Below, piece by piece: positions 25,781 to 40,200 of a stretch of DNA of 64,000 nucleotides. Under the pieces are notes generated by a model that saw only the letters and a program-made list of their open reading frames with translations, was not told the origin of the DNA and ran no database searches. Within the stretch, counting starts at the first letter, position 1; every line of letters begins with the position of its first letter. The stretch covers positions 26,888,375-26,952,374 of the forward strand of contig JANVCC010000022.1 of the NCBI GenBank assembly GCA_025345505.1, read 5' to 3'. The position numbers and the translations under genes are program-made. This DNA is from Todiramphus chloris collaris. Taxonomy: Eukaryota > Chordata > Aves > Coraciiformes > Alcedinidae.

Positions 25781-28700
25781 CACTTGATGCAGCCTGCCCA
25801 CAGTGGTAGCTGCTCCTCAAGGCAATCACACTGAAAATGGCAAGCTTTCAAGGAAATAAAAGAAAGGCCCAGAAATAAGTTGCCAGCATCACCTCTTCCT
25901 CCTCAGGGTTAGGTGCCCAGAGGTTTGCTGCAAACCTTAACTGTGCTGCCAGGGCATGCAAGAGGGAGCAAAGCTGCAAGAGGTGCAAGACAATATTTTG
26001 CCCACACACCAGCCTTGGTCAGCAGAAGTGGTTGAACACGTAAGTGGAATGGTTCTCATCTGAAATGAAGCTCGTGTTTTCTCGCTTGGAGGAATGAGAG
26101 GGCTCCGAGCACTCCCCCTGCTCCTGCAGGAGACAGGGACAGAGTTGCATCACCTGTGTTGTTGCTTGTTTCCCCAGCACAATCTCTGCCTGTCCCTGCC
26201 CTCCAGCCTTCACTCCTGGTCCTGACTCACTTTTGTTTGCCTTGTGATTACACCTCAGCCTCTAGTCCTCCCTCCTCTCCCCTCCCCAGCCCCCAACTCA
26301 TCCAGCATGTTTCATGCTTCCCTCAGCACTTGCTCTCTGGAGCTTGGTTGGCTCTGGTGCAAGGAGCACAGATACACACAAACTCCTGTAGTTCTCATCT
26401 GCACCCCTACTCCTGCTGCTCCACAGGTCACACTCAGAGGTATATCTGAGCCTGCCTGATGCCCCAGGTTCCCCTCTCCATCCTCAAATTGTTTTCCCCA
26501 GCTGCATCAGCCCAGCCAGAGTTCAGATGTCAGCAGAAGGGTCAATTATAGGCCACTTTCTTTACATTTAGCTTATCTGAGATGGTTTTAGAACAGCCCT
26601 AAATGCATTATCTATGAGCCTGATCCAGTAATTACAAATGCTTTGGAGTGGCCCAGGCTAGTTTGTCTAGGTTTCTCCAGCACTGATTAGAGATTAGAAG
26701 AACTAAAACCACCCATTATCTGGAAGGCATAAAGCAGTGGTGGTTTTCAAGCTCAGGGACCAGGTGCTTCGTACCTGCCAGTCTCCCAGGCACTGCCACT
26801 CTCCAGCAAGGGTGCAGAGGGGGAGACAGAGTGTCACAAGTTTTTCTGGTTTGCAGTTGCCATACATAGCAGAGGCTTGAGGATTTGCACAGCCTGGTAG
26901 CCAAACTCCTTGCTCATCCCTAAGCATCTCTCAAAGATGTCTTCCTTAGTCTCAGGTGTACAATGCAGTTTGAAACCAAGCAGCTGACCTGGAAGAGGTG
27001 ATGCAAAAATAATTAAATATTGACCTAGGCTGGTCAGGCACAGTGATTAGTTTTATAGGGATGATAAAACAAACAGAAAGGATTTTAGTGGAGATTGTCT
27101 TCAGAAGGTACCAGGGTTAATTGCTCTTAGAAGGGGACCTGGCAAGGATGAAGGAGGTGTAGCTGAGGGAAGGTAAGAGCCTTTATCTCAGTCCAAGGTA
27201 GCAGCACATCTTTGCAGAGGTATTCCTACTTTAAACAAATCTTTGTTTGACATGAGCCTTGGGTGACTAAAGGACCAGGTACTACCCACAGCTTCTGTGT
27301 TACAGTTTATCAGCTGCAGTTCTCAGAGTATCAGCAGAAGGTGACCCCTTTGCAATCACTCTAAAACTTCAGCACCCTTTCAGACATCACAAAATCCCAG
27401 CCCTATCCTATAGAGAACAGGGATTAATACTCTCTGGGTTTGGTGGCTAACAGTCCTAGCTTCTCACCTGAGGACCTGCTCCTCTGGCCTCAGGGACCTT
27501 CCCTCTCCAGGCCACTCAACCCTGATTTCTCTGCAGTGGTAGGAGTGCTCCCACAAACTCACATTCCTGGGCATAAGAGCCACCACATTGCTTACACATA
27601 CTGAGTCTTCCAATGTGATCCTTGGTTTCCATGGGGATTTATATTGCCAGATAAAAGTTAGATTCAAAATCCCTTTGTTTCAGTGAGACCAGATACTAGA
27701 AAGTCTGGCTCCTAGGGGAGGGTTGGAACAGCCTCCCAGTCCCGTGACACAGTGGGAGTAGGGAACTGGCAGAATCCCCCCTGACAATTTTGAGAACCCA
27801 AAGATCCCTTTGACATATACACAGATAGGCTTTCCCTCAGTGTCTCGTACCCCTTGAGCAGGGCAGCAGGATGAAAGCATTTCAAAGCACACATAGATGC
27901 TTAAGAATTTTATTATCAGCATCATCCAACATTTCCACTTGCTTTGTATTTGCTGTTGGAAAAGTAATAACAGCTTTGGAGAACGTACTCAGGAGAGAAA
28001 ACAGCTCTTTCCTAGGCTCCATGCTGTGATACTGCTTTGAGTAACAACATTGCATGCAGGAATGGAGTGGAAAGGGGCTGCAGCCCCAGGAGGAGCAGGG
28101 ATTGCTTACACGAGCCTGCAGAAAGTGCTTGGATGGAACAGGATGAAGGAAAGTAAAGTGTGGTGTGACTACATATCAAGAAAAGACTCCAGCTGCTGAT
28201 CTCTAGCTGCCTATGTCAAAGCCTCCTCAGGGAAGTAACTTTATTCATCTCTTGGGACAAATAAAACAAATACTGGAAAAAATACAGGGAACAGTCTTGT
28301 ATTGTCTGGGGACAAGACAAACCACTCAGATCTTAACCCAGAGCACAGAGTTCTCCTAAGGCAAGAGAAGTATTTTAAGGTGCACGATATTTATCTCTAA
28401 CACAAAAGAAACCCCCAGTTCCTGCAATCTCCTGGCTCTTGAGGAAAGGGAGCTACTCCAGGACTGGGGAGCGTGCAGGGCTGTGCTGCCTTTGACTCCC
28501 TACCAACTTCTAAACCAAAAATTTCCCCAGTCCTGTTTCCCTGGTCCTGTCTCTCTTGGGTCTGACTCATTTCTGTAGAAAGGGCCAAGGCAGAGGGAAA
28601 CAGAGCCAAGACCTGAGGGGACAGAGCATTTAACAGAAATAGGGACTGATCCCTCAGCTCCTCTGGCCTCAGAGAAGCTCTGTGCTACCCTTGTCCGCTC

Positions 28701-29518
28701 AGTAGTTAAGGCAGACACCACTCATAGGGCACCTTGGGGCAACACCAACTCTGCCTGTCTGCCTTCAGACAAAACCCCTTGCCCTCCTCAGCAAGAGCAC
28801 AGGAGAAAGACTGAGGAACCAACTGTGTACAAATGTGTCTAGCAGAAAAGACTATCAGCTACAGATGACCATCTCTGGTGAGCATCACAGCTGTTTGACT
28901 GATAATGGTACTTAACCAAGAAGCCAAGAGAAAAACACAGTGTTTCAACTCAGAATATTTAATCATATGCTTTAAAGTATGCTACCTGTCAAGGTAGGTG
29001 TGGGAGGAGGTGATCTGGATGATCTCACTCCAAGGTAACACAATGAGCCATCCTGCACTGTTACATCCCTGCTGAGACAGCCAGGCAACCTGGCAGGTGA
29101 GTTTCTCCTTGCAGGACACTCCCACAGCAGTGAGTCTTTCTAGTTATTCAGTATGTTTGCATGTACCAGCCTGTGAACACAAGCAGTGACATGCAGACCA
29201 CAAGCAAGAACTCTTCTGCGACCTATCCAAGCATCACTGCTCATTTCTGGCTTGCCCCTCTGTACCTTTACTGATTCCTGTTACAGAGAAGGAGCTGGCC
29301 TAACAAGCTCTCCCCTTTCTTACTGACATGGACACCTTGCCAGAAAATATGCATGACAAAAATAACAAAGATGGGCCACCACTGCCCAAGACTTCAATCC
29401 CAAGAAAATGTCCCCTGGTGACCCCACAAACCAGTGTCTTCTGGAGGTCCCTGCCACAAACAAAAGGATGCCATGCAAATCAGGCGGTTCAGATAGAGAC
29501 CTTCAGAGGTCACCTTCA

Positions 29519-29832
29519 GAGATGAAAAATGTTGCTCAGGGTCTGTTCCAGTCCAGTTTTGAATATGTCCAGGGATGGAGATCCCATAGCCTCTCTGAGC
29601 AAACCACTGCCTGTGAAATTATTTTCTTTTTATCAGGACAGAACTTCCCTCACAGCAACTTGTCCCTGTTGCTTAGTGTCCTTTCATGGTGCCACTCTGA
29701 GAAGAGACCTGCCCCATCCTCTCCAAACCCTCCCTTTGGAGGGTCAAATAGAGCAATTAGCTCTTGTCCTGTCCTCCAGGTTGAACAAACCCAGCCCTCA
29801 GCCTCTCCTCACCACTTGCTATCACATGCTAG
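29519..29832 (-). mobile_element. CR1 LINE fragment (minus orientation)
   Basis: CR1 read as the complement, lacking its extreme 3' tail. Recognisable words are TTTGAATATGTCCAGGGATGG, CAGCAACTTGTCCCTGTTGC and GTTGAACAAACCCAGC. It is diverged, consistent with an older subfamily. Confidence 0.8.
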
Positions 29833-32800
29833 TTATTAATCAGAGCTTTGATTCACGTGCCTCGCTCAGCAGTAGAGCATGATTTTAGGTTTATAGCTCT
29901 GTGCCTGTTTTCAAGAATATTTTACTGGCCTGATGTACAAAGCTACCTAAACCCTAAAATGAAATCATCTCTGCTGCAGAATACAGCTTGCTAATTAACC
30001 CTTCACAAAAACACTACAGTGAAGATCTCAAAGCATGAGCACCAGTGTAGACTGGTGGGTAGAGGGCTTTTAGGAAGACAATAGGGATTCAGATCATGGG
30101 CTTTCCTGCATTATCAGAGATGCATGAGCCAAGCTCTATCATGTTGCTTTGAAAGCAAGCGGACGTTATAGCTGAGAACACTCCCACTCAAATAACCTAA
30201 GTTTGGATCTTAAGTGCAGCGCCATTCTGCAAAGCAGCTCTATAAAAATGTCATTATAGGCCTTCCTGGTTAATGTCTCTTGCAGACTCCAGATGAAACC
30301 CATCCCACCGAAGAAAGAGAGCTGTTTTCTAACAGGCCTTCTAGACGCACTAGTTCTCTTCCCTCACCCACCAGCTCTAAAACAAAGGGTCCAAATCTAC
30401 CTCCCTGGCTTTTGGGCTAGCCACCCAGCCAGAACCTGCTAGTTCACTTTCTAACTCCGTGCAGGATCCATCCTTCACCTCCAGCACCCACCTCGCCCAT
30501 TGGTCACTCTCCTGGCAGGCACTTCTCATGTGGCTGCAGGGGGGTATGGGCAGCATCCAAGAGCAAACACAGACCTTATCTCGGGCAATAACCAGTTACT
30601 CACTTTTTTGCCTACCAGAACAGCTGTGAGCTGGAGTAAAGCCTACTTACCTTCATTGCTGGGATTTTTAAGGAGAGCCTGAGAGAACCAAAAGCCTGTG
30701 CACTACAGTCATTCAAAGGCAAATGAGTACATGATTTCCTACAGCATTTTTAACTCTCCTAGCCTGCAGCAAGTACAGCTAGATTCTGACCCTTTAAAAG
30801 AAGCAAATGCACAACTGGTGCAGTTTTTCCAGTGTATTTTGAGAGCTGAAACATGCTTTAAATCACTTTGATGATGCACACACGCTAATTTGTCCTGAGA
30901 ACAAAGAGGGAGCGTCCCTCCCCCCAAAAAGAAATATCTGCTTCACTTCAAACTTAGTTGTTTTTTGGGTTTTGGCTTTTTTAATTTGCTGGTTAAATCT
31001 CTAATATTAAACCTCAGCCAGGTCTAAGGGTGAATAGTGCACATCCTCAGAAAGAAGGGGGCTTGATTAGGAAAATTCTGTCCTGCAACACATGGGACTG
31101 TTATACCTGCCTGGTGGAACACTTACAGGTAACAGCATGAATGTATGGATGCATTATAGATGTACAGAAGCAGCAGGCACAATTTGAGCACAAGTTTATG
31201 CACACCTTGGGCAGAAATGCTCCTTGCTTATAGTAGGCAGGCTGGGGAAACAGTAGCTCTTCCAGGGAAACTGCTTTCAAGTCCTCAGGGCTCATGCTCG
31301 TGTGGACCAAAAAAAGAGAGGAACATGTCTTCCAGAACAGCATGAACCAAAAAAACAAACAGAAAATACTTCTTGTAGCTAGTCACATAATTATGGCTGA
31401 AAAACAGCTAAAAATTTTGAATATAAGATCATGCCAGTACCAGTCAGGACCCCAGTGTGGCAAAGAGTAAGTACAGTGCTACTGGCCGGGAGAAATGTCA
31501 AGATATATCCAGGTGAAGATGGGAAAAAAAGGGGTTGTTTAAATGTGATCTTGTTGTCTGAGTCCAAAACAACCCCGAAGGATCTTTCCTGAACAATTTC
31601 CCCCATCTGCTGCTCTGGGCCTGCTGAGAGCAGCTCAGGAGGGAGTGCAGGGGCAGGACAGCATTCTCATCTCACTTGCCCTCTGCCACGTGCAGGAGCT
31701 CGGTGAGCCCAGCCCCATATCCAGAGCACCAGGGTTGAAGTTGGCTCTTCTACAGTTCAGTGCTGCATTTCTGCAGGACTACATGTGCTGGGAATTGCAG
31801 GGGAAGCGGGCAGGGAAAAGCTAAACACAAGATATGACAAAGCTAGAAACAGAATGTGATGGAGGGCAAGTTCTGTCCAAGCAGGATGGCTCTGCCTTAC
31901 AGAGAGATGGGGGCACATTTGGTACTGTGAGAATACATCCATCTTTCAAACTCTGTCAGCCACTGCAGAAGCACCTCCAGCCAAATGGCTTTTGTGATCC
32001 AGCCTGACCCAGCAAAGCATAAACACAAAATATCTCCTAGGAAATAGCTTCTGCATCTCTTAATTTCACAGGACAGGGCAGGGCAGGGAGCTGCATGGGA
32101 GCCAGCCAGGATTCCTGTGTACACACACCACCAGCAGCCGGCACACAGGCTCCCATGAGGTTTAAATCATGGTCTGTGGGAAAATGTCAGCTTCTTTAGA
32201 CAAACTATTCACATCAAAAATAAGCACCTGAGGAAGTTTGATAGCAAGCTCAGCATGATCCACATGGAGCTGTGATATCTGGTCTTTTGCCTGCATCCTC
32301 CCAGACAGGTAGGGTCTTTCTTAGGAGACCCCCCAGATCCCTCAGTGATTGGAACTGACTGGAAAACCCACCCTGGTTTGGCAGAGATGGGACTCAATCG
32401 TAAAGCTTCCTATACTCAGCACTGCTGTTTGCAAATTCACAGTTGCCCTCCGCATCCAATTTTCTCCCATAAAAGCAAATAGATGCTCCCAGTCCAGCAT
32501 GATGGTAACCTCTCACTGATGACAAAGGGTCCCACCACATGCACGTTGCCATTTTCCAATAAACACACTCATTACTCAAAGAAGGGCAAAAGCACAGCGA
32601 ACAGTATGAAGTGCTTGGTAAACCATTTCACCACATTGGTCTGAACTGGGAAGAGCTGTGAGAGATCAGCCTGCCAAATCCTCCGCTGGAGTCCTTCCAA
32701 ATTACCCAGGGCAGACAGGACAGTGCAGCTCGGTGGAGAAGCTGGCGGGCTGGGGTGTTTGCACACATCTGGGCTTACCCCGTGTCTAGACTGTCCTGGG

Positions 32801-33206
32801 GAGGGGAGTTGCTCTCTGACTCAGCGCACACACCTGGCAGCCTGGCAGCGCCCTTGCTCTCCCCTGCAAACCCAGAAGCCGTATTGGAGGAGGTTGTGTG
32901 CATGATCCCCAGGAAAGCCAGGCTGCATCTGGGCCTGGGTGCTGAGAAGCTCTGGTTGGTGACTGGGCAGTCTGGCTGCAACATCTGCATCTGGCTCTGA
33001 GAGCACAGGCAAGACGAGCCTGCTCCACTGCCGTTTCTGTCCATACCCTGTTCTGTACCTAACTTGTAGGATCACAGGGGACATCACTACTCTACCTGAG
33101 CTCCTGAGCTTGTCCCCAGTGTGGCACTCATCTGTTAGCCACATCACTTGCACATAAACACATGCCCCACATGAGGCCTGGAGCCCTGCAGCCAAGATCC
33201 AAGACT

Positions 33207-33300
33207 TAGAATCATAGAATAGTTTAGGCTGGAAAAGACCTTCAAGATCAAGTCCAACCTTATTCCTAGCCCTATCAAAAACTTGGTTCACATGATCTGG
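33207..33300 (-). mobile_element. CR1 LINE 3'-end fragment
   Basis: Complement of the CR1 terminus: TAGAATCATAGAATAG, GGCTGGAAAAGACCTTCAAG, then ATCAAGTCCAACC. Only about 90 bp remains before similarity is lost. Confidence 0.85.
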
Positions 33301-34404
33301 GTGATCAGAGATACTGCCGTGGCCCTGGACAGACACACAGATCCTGAGCCCTTTGGCAGGTCCTCTGAACACGAGCAGGTTAAAGCTCTGGGTATCTGCT
33401 TTCAAACCCACTCTTGGACTGGCAGCATGGGTGACGCCATCTAGCTTGTGGGTGCCACAGCCTAGTGTGAGCCCAGAAAGTCTAGCAGGGCTGTACTTCA
33501 TACTGAGACAATAAAGCCAGTGTCCCCTGGGATGGCTGATCTCTGCTGATGTAACTGCACTGGGGACTAAAGCCACTCACGATCACATCACCTCCCACCC
33601 CTGACCCGCATAGCTCTGTGGGCAAAAGTCTGCACCATTGCTCCGGCCAGAAACATTAGACATAACAAATATATTTTTAAAACAAGGGGAGGGAACATTT
33701 TTCAGGCCTAGGGGGTAGAGGATGTTGGCTTGAACTGCAGGAGAAAATTCAAGGTCAAATCCTCCCGCATGCAAACCAACTCCTCCCGGCAATGCTTTGC
33801 AGCAGTGCCAAGTATCAGCCCCTATTATATCATCTTCCACACAAGTACCTCTTTACTTTGGGCACACAGATATTTCTGAAAAATATGAGGCTGTAAATAT
33901 GAGTTCTGCTCCTAGCTGTTCAAGTCCTCAGGGTAAGGACAGTGTCCAAATAATACCTGAAAACCATGTGACAGAAAGCTGGGTGACGCTGCCTTTCTCA
34001 CACCAAGGTGTGGATGCTTCGGTGTGTGATTCTTATTCTGGATCCTAATGGAAGGTTTGGGCCTCATAATTCTTGTTATAACCTCTCTTCCAAGACTGGG
34101 ACAGGCAGGTGGACAAGTGGTCAAGCAGATCATACATCAGTAAAATGCATCACATTTAGAACACTTCTGATTCTTCACAATGGCTTCATCCCACTGGGGA
34201 GCCAATACAAAAGACCCTGGACCACTCTGAAGGGACATCTATGCCAAACCCCTTTCTCAAAAGAGATTGCCCAAAGACTTATTATTTGTAGTTACTGTCC
34301 CAGCTAACCGAAGGACTACTTTGTGGATTGAGGTCCAGACAGATGTCAGCAGTAAGAAGTCCTATCTTGGGCCTCACTGCCAACAGATTTAGTTTTATCA
34401 GCTG

Positions 34405-34578
34405 GTTTTCTTGTTTTGGTTGTTGTTTGTTTGGTTGTTTTGGTTGTTCTGGTTTGTTTTGTTTGGCTTTGTTTGGTTTGAGATTTTTGTGGCTTTTGTT
34501 TGTTTCTTTTGTTTGTTTCTTTTTTTTCTTGTTCTTGTTTTTTTGGGTTTTTTTTTTGGTGTTGGTTTTGTTTTTAAT
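34405..34578. repeat. T/G-rich simple repeat (TTTG, TTTTGG)
   Basis: About 170 bp of interrupted TTTG, TTGG and T-run words. It is strand-asymmetric (nearly no C or A on the plus strand) and prone to length change. Confidence 0.85.
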
Positions 34579-36944
34579 ATTTTACTCTCCTTTTCATTGG
34601 AAGAGACGCAAGTGGTTGACTGTATGAAAAGAAGTGATGAAGCTCACCTCACTCACTACTAATCTCCTCCAGCCTGAGCCACAGCAGATACTGATTTGTA
34701 AGACAAAGTTATCGCTTCAAATACATTTAGTTCAACATTCTGATGAGAAGCACTTCCTGCAGTGAAAACTCCCCTTGTAGGTAGGTTTCCCCCCCGAAGA
34801 AATGTCTGTGTACAGCAGGTTAGTCACTGTCCCCTAGGCATGGCATTCCTTCATTTTTATTATAGTAAACTATTTTCAGGAAAAATACTGCATCAGAAAA
34901 TTAACTGTGCTTCAGATGCTTAAAAAATGTACCTTGTATGGCTCAAAGCAATCAGCATGGTCATTTTTCTGCTCTACCTGTTTCCAGTTCCTTGCCACCC
35001 TTAAAAACAGTTGAGGAAGGTACCTAACAGACGTGCTGCAATTTTGTCCTGAGGTATTTACCTGACCTTTAATTCAGCTAAATCCTTGAGAGAATATTTT
35101 TCACATGCTTGTCCAAAAGCAGGTCACCATTCAAGAGCTTACCTAGCTACCCAAGCACTTTTGTTAACTGCTTTCTTTACAGTGTTCATCATTGCATAGG
35201 TGTCCCACACACTCCCCAAAGGTTCTGAGGAGGCAGTAACCCTGGAGTGGCACTTGGCATCCCCTTGGCAAGGCTGAGCAGAGCCCCACAGCTGGAGGGA
35301 GAAGCTCTGGACATCTCATGGGCACACACTGTCAGCACAGCAACATGCAGGAGTCGACGCTCATGCTGAGATTTGAGTACGAGCAAGAAAATCCCATAAC
35401 ACAGACCACACCACAAACATCTGCACTCTCACCATGGCCAGGTGAGATTACTGTAATGGGATTGTAGTTGGCCCCTCCCTGAAGCTGGTCCAGGGGCAGC
35501 AGTGCTGAGGAGGACTGTGCAATACACGAGGAGCAGCAGTTGCACTCCCCAATGTGCTCCTTGTCCAGGCACCCCTGCTCCTGAAGGACTATGAGTTCAT
35601 CAGCTGGGCTTGCAATGAGTCATATTCAGGCCTTCTAGATCAGCCAGGGTCACCTCCCCATCTCCAACAAGGTCCTTCACCCCAGGACACTCCACTTGGA
35701 GGAGATCGGATGGGCTGAGCCATCCCATCTTCCAGGCTGCCAATGGAGACCCACCAGTGGCTGGCTGGCCCACAGGGAACAGACCCTTCCCTTGATAGCT
35801 CACCTTGCCCTACAGACACAGATGTCCTTTTCCTGGTGCCTAGTGATTAGAGAGCTGGTCCTGGTGCCAGGTTTTCCTCCATTGCCTGGCTGTACACTGG
35901 GACACGCTGGCTTCATGTCCAAATTTTTCAAATATTTTGCTTTGTGGTTTTTCATGCAGCACTCAAGATATTTTGCAAAAGGCACCTTATAAATTGACTC
36001 AATAAATACACATAAAACACCACATTTAATCCTTTCTTCCACATTCTTTTTTTCATTATTAAAATGTCCCCAACCTACTGACTCCTTCTCCACCCTGTGT
36101 TTAGGCCAGTCCAACTTAAAATACTTTTAGCTTCTACAGGAAGACTGGAAAATAACTATTTTATTTCAAGGAAGCTTGTTTTGGACTAAAATCAGACCTT
36201 GTAAATGGTTGAAGCAAAGAATGGCTGCACACATCAGGTGCACAAATTAACAACAGCATGGTGGTGTTTTCATGCCAAGGGGCCCAGTACCATACAAGAT
36301 GTCCATTCACCAGCCCTTCCTCACTGGGGCATCCTGAGTGGGAAAAAGTACATATAAAAGAAAAACAAATTCTCAGGGATAGAGGGGCTAAAGGACACCC
36401 GGACATGGGTTGAGCAGTGTGCGAACAGCCTTGGGGACATGCAGGACCTGCCCACCCTAATGGTGGGACTGTCTCCCTTGTGTGGGTCAGAAAGGTGCCT
36501 TACTGCAGTGAATGAATCCTAAAAGGTGGGCTCAGCCCCTCCAAAAAACAAGTCAGATGGACACTGATTTGGAATAAATTTTAGAGGAAGATCCATCAAA
36601 TGTGCTTTGTTTTCCTCATCACCACAGTGTTTGCATCATATCTAGCACCAAGGATGCTCAGCCACCCAGCAACTGTCTGCTCCCATCAGCCTCCAGCTCC
36701 CATCTTCTCCTTGCAGCCCAGCTCTGCTCGGCACTGATGGACCATCTCCAGGCCCTTCAAGCATTAAAGCAATAATGGGACAAGACAACAAGGAGAAGAA
36801 GTGAAGGTCAAATTGTGATGATAGTGGTTTAGCCTGCACTAGTCCATCCTCTGCACCTGGTAGGTTTCCTCCAGCAGCTGAGAGATGAAGAGAGATTGTG
36901 AAGTGCTAGAAGAACTTTTTGTACATCACTGAGTATTTGTATTA

Positions 36945-37275
36945 ATGTTTACAAATATCTGAAGGGTGGATGTTAAGTAGAAGGGGCCAGTCTCTTTTCA
37001 GTGCTGCCCTGTGATAGGACAAGAGATAATAGTAGCAAGGTGAAACACAGGAAGTTCCACCTCAACATGAGGAAAAACTTTTTCATTGTGAGAGTGACAG
37101 AGCCTGGAACAGGCTGCCCAGAGAGGCTGTGGAGTCTCCTTCTCTAGAGACTTTCAAGACTCACCTGGATCTGTTCCTGTGTGGCCTGCCCTGGGTGTTT
37201 CTGCACTGGCGGGGGGGTTGGACTTGATGATCTCCAGAGGTCCCTTCCAACCCCTACCACTCCATGATTCTATGA
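36945..37275 (+). mobile_element. CR1 LINE 3' end (plus orientation)
   Basis: A well-preserved CR1 3' terminus: ATCTGAAGGGTGGATGTTAAG, GGAAGTTCCACCTCAACATG, GGACTTGATGATCTCCAGAGG, and the terminal CCATGATTCTATGA at 37262-37275. It is 5'-truncated, as nearly all CR1 copies are. This is the clearest avian or reptilian marker in the window. Confidence 0.95.
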
Positions 37276-40200
37276 GCAATACCTGAGAATTCAGGATTTC
37301 CCCTGCCAACATGTGACAGAGCCTCATCTGGAAAATAAGAGCTAAACTTTGTTACCTGTATCCCAGCTGCAGGGCACACAGGAAGACTCATGCCATCTAT
37401 AGGGTCAAGGAGGAGACCCTCATCTGACAGGGCTCTGGGTGACAAGCCCCAGAGAATAATCTCCATGCTTTTTAAAAAGCACAAAGCTCCTAAACAGGGT
37501 CTCACCAGCCAAGAGGGCAGAGCAGCTGTGAAACCACTGTAGCCCAGATATTTTCCTGGAGCCCTAATCCTGTAGTTTAACTTTCTTAAGATTCCTTTAA
37601 GGATCACAATGTTCTGGCCAAGAGACCTTTGGGACCTCTTGGGTAAACGTGGGCATTTCTTGTATTCATTACCAGCCACTGGCTGCATTAATACCTTAGC
37701 TATTTCATCACAGGCCTCTCATGCCTGTTAATATGTCTTTTGGACTCATTTCAGCCCGCAAGCCTCACAGTTCCACAGTTTTGCTGAACAGCTTTGTCCT
37801 TTTTCAGAAGGAGCTGAGCACTTATGGTCTGGAGGTTAAAGCCCTGGAGGCCTGTGCATAGGACAGCTGGCCTCCATCCCAGGCTTGCTGCAGCCTGGGC
37901 ATCTCTTTTACCCTTTCCATCCCTCCGAGCCCAACAGAGGAATCCTGGAGGGAGCCAGGTGACTTGGCCTCTGGTGTTTGTGTGAGTGGGAGTTACCTTT
38001 GCATGGGCACATTTGTGTACATCTAATGTTCTTGGTTCTTCACTGATAACCCAAAACATCGTGGCAGCAGTGAACTCAGGCACAATGCCATCCAACACCT
38101 GTGAAGCTTTACTGTTAGACCTTAAAGGCAGAGAGATCAGTCTCTTTTGTCTAATAAATGAAGGGATAAACCCAGCTTTTGACACAATTGTAATTATTTA
38201 AAGATGGCCACGGGCCCAAATGGACTTTTGTCTTCAGGGTCAAGAGGGAAAGACCTAAGAGTCCTTTTTATGGGAATTTTTTCTGAATTTTAATCTCTGG
38301 AAATAGTTTGGTCCATGGATCAGGGAAAGCCTGCAGACAGAGCCAGAGACAGCAAACCCAAGCACATGTGTTCAACAAAAAACAAGCCTTGAGAAGTGGG
38401 CATAGTGATGACCTTCGATGTCCTCTGTGGGGAAGAAGATGCACAGACCAGTTAAGAAACAGAGTCCAGTCCCTGGTCCATGTGCATCACAGAAAAACAG
38501 TTTATATAAGAAAATTAGAAGAATGCTTGATAAGATAGTTCATACAGGTTTAGTTCAATAGGAGATAATGGATCTGGTATTCTTATACTCTTACCCCATC
38601 ACACTCTTTCTGAAACTATCAGTAAAGGAACCTGCATCCTATGACCAGGTAACTAAGCAAGATTGACATGTCTTTGCTCTTTTCATTATAGACAGGGATT
38701 GGTTGTTGTTCTTGAAGGCCTTAATTTGCAGTATTGAACAGATTAATAATTTTCCCATGCCTTCTGCTCATTAACTGTATCAATGAAATGAATGCATTTA
38801 TTTATATCCATCTATGTCAAAAACTGTCATGTGTGACGATTTTAATAGGAACAATGTATTCAGCAATAAAAGAAATGCCACAGAGCTTTCCAGGATGACA
38901 ATAAAGTGATAGATCTTGGAGTTTTTAAAGAAAGGATAAGGTGAGTTAATTTGGATTGTTCCTCCTGGTGCCAAGCCTGAAGCTGATGCCTTGCCAAATC
39001 TACTATAGAAGTGCAAATTGGTGAGGAAAAGTGATGAAAGATATGCACTTGTCACTTACTTTCTTGTTGCTCAAGAGAGGATCTCAAATCACCTTCTCAA
39101 AAACAGCTGGCTCCATGGCATAGACATCCTACCCAAAGAGAAATCCCTGAACAAAGTCTCCTGCCATGGTCCATCCAAACACCTCTTTTTTCCTCAGCTC
39201 CCTTCAAAGGAGTATAGGTCTCTCCTGAGCATGAGCTACAGGTGATGACTTCAATGACCTTAGCTATGGGTAGGAGAGGATGTTGACACTTCTGCAGCCC
39301 CAATTAAAACTTTTCTCTAGGCCAGAGATGCAGATAAAACTACTTACTGCTATCCAGTAGCAATCCCCTCGGTCTCCCACACTTAAGTAAGATAATGTTT
39401 GGTTCAAAAGAACTATCTGACTGAGCTTTTCCCTATCAGCAGGCCCACAAGATAACCAGATCTGCTTGCCTTTCTTCCCCTAAACGTTGTTGTGCAAGTC
39501 TGCAAACAGTTCCACACTTGTGGCTCTGGAAATTTCATCCATTTGTGCCTCGAGGAGAAGCCAGGCAGATGAGCCAGCACAAGCTTCAGTCCAGCCAGGA
39601 ACAGAGAAAGAGGAGCCTGTCTTTTACCACATTTGTTGGGCCAAGTCTTGGAGCAGGGGCTGAAGTATATGGGAAGGAAAGTGACAGGGAACAAAAGATG
39701 GAAGGGAAGGACAGGTTCAGAGAAGTAACTTTGAATCTTAAAGTGTGACTTGAAGCATTCAGCCCAGCAGTGACACAACTTCAGGGTGACTTGAGATGAT
39801 AATTATGCACATGGAGAACAGACAGTGGCTTTTCAGCCTGGCAGACTGCATCATAATACAATCCACAGTATAGCAGCAAAACTGGCCAAATTCAGCCTAG
39901 AAATAACTTTGGTAGAAGAAATCACCCATTAGCACAACTCACCAACAGCCGTGATGGCTTCTCCATCACTGATAAGAATAAGAGGTGGATTTTTCCTTAT
40001 GAGAACTGCTCTTGCAGTCCTGAAAACTTCTAGAGTTAGGAATATTCAGGAGACTGGATGATAAGTGTCCCCTTCATCTTACCTGAGCCACTGCTCAGCC
40101 AGCTGCTGGGGACCACTTGAGATGACCAAGAAAATACGTTCATCAAAATGAACTAATGACCTACATTTCAGTGAAGGACTCTGCTTCAGCACCAGGCTCC

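Larger units (their letters stand above)
22265..29518. other. Non-coding DNA with candidate conserved elements
   Basis: No gene is recognised. The sections 23400-23870 and 26530-26700 are repeat-free, balanced in composition and read like conserved non-coding DNA, but this is unverified. A 13-base G-run lies at 23927-23939. Confidence 0.5.
29840..36944. other. Non-coding DNA with CR1 fragment and TTTG repeat
   Basis: No gene is recognised. The longest gap-free open frame of the window (33576-32821, minus, 251 codons) runs through the CR1 fragment at 33.2 kb and resembles no protein I know, so it is treated as chance. The section 29840-30270 is repeat-free and AT-leaning. Confidence 0.5.

Noticed and set aside
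32821..33576. 251-codon minus-strand open frame
   Set aside because: It runs through a CR1 fragment at 33.2 kb, has no recognisable domain, and lies in non-conserved-looking sequence. A chance frame is more likely.
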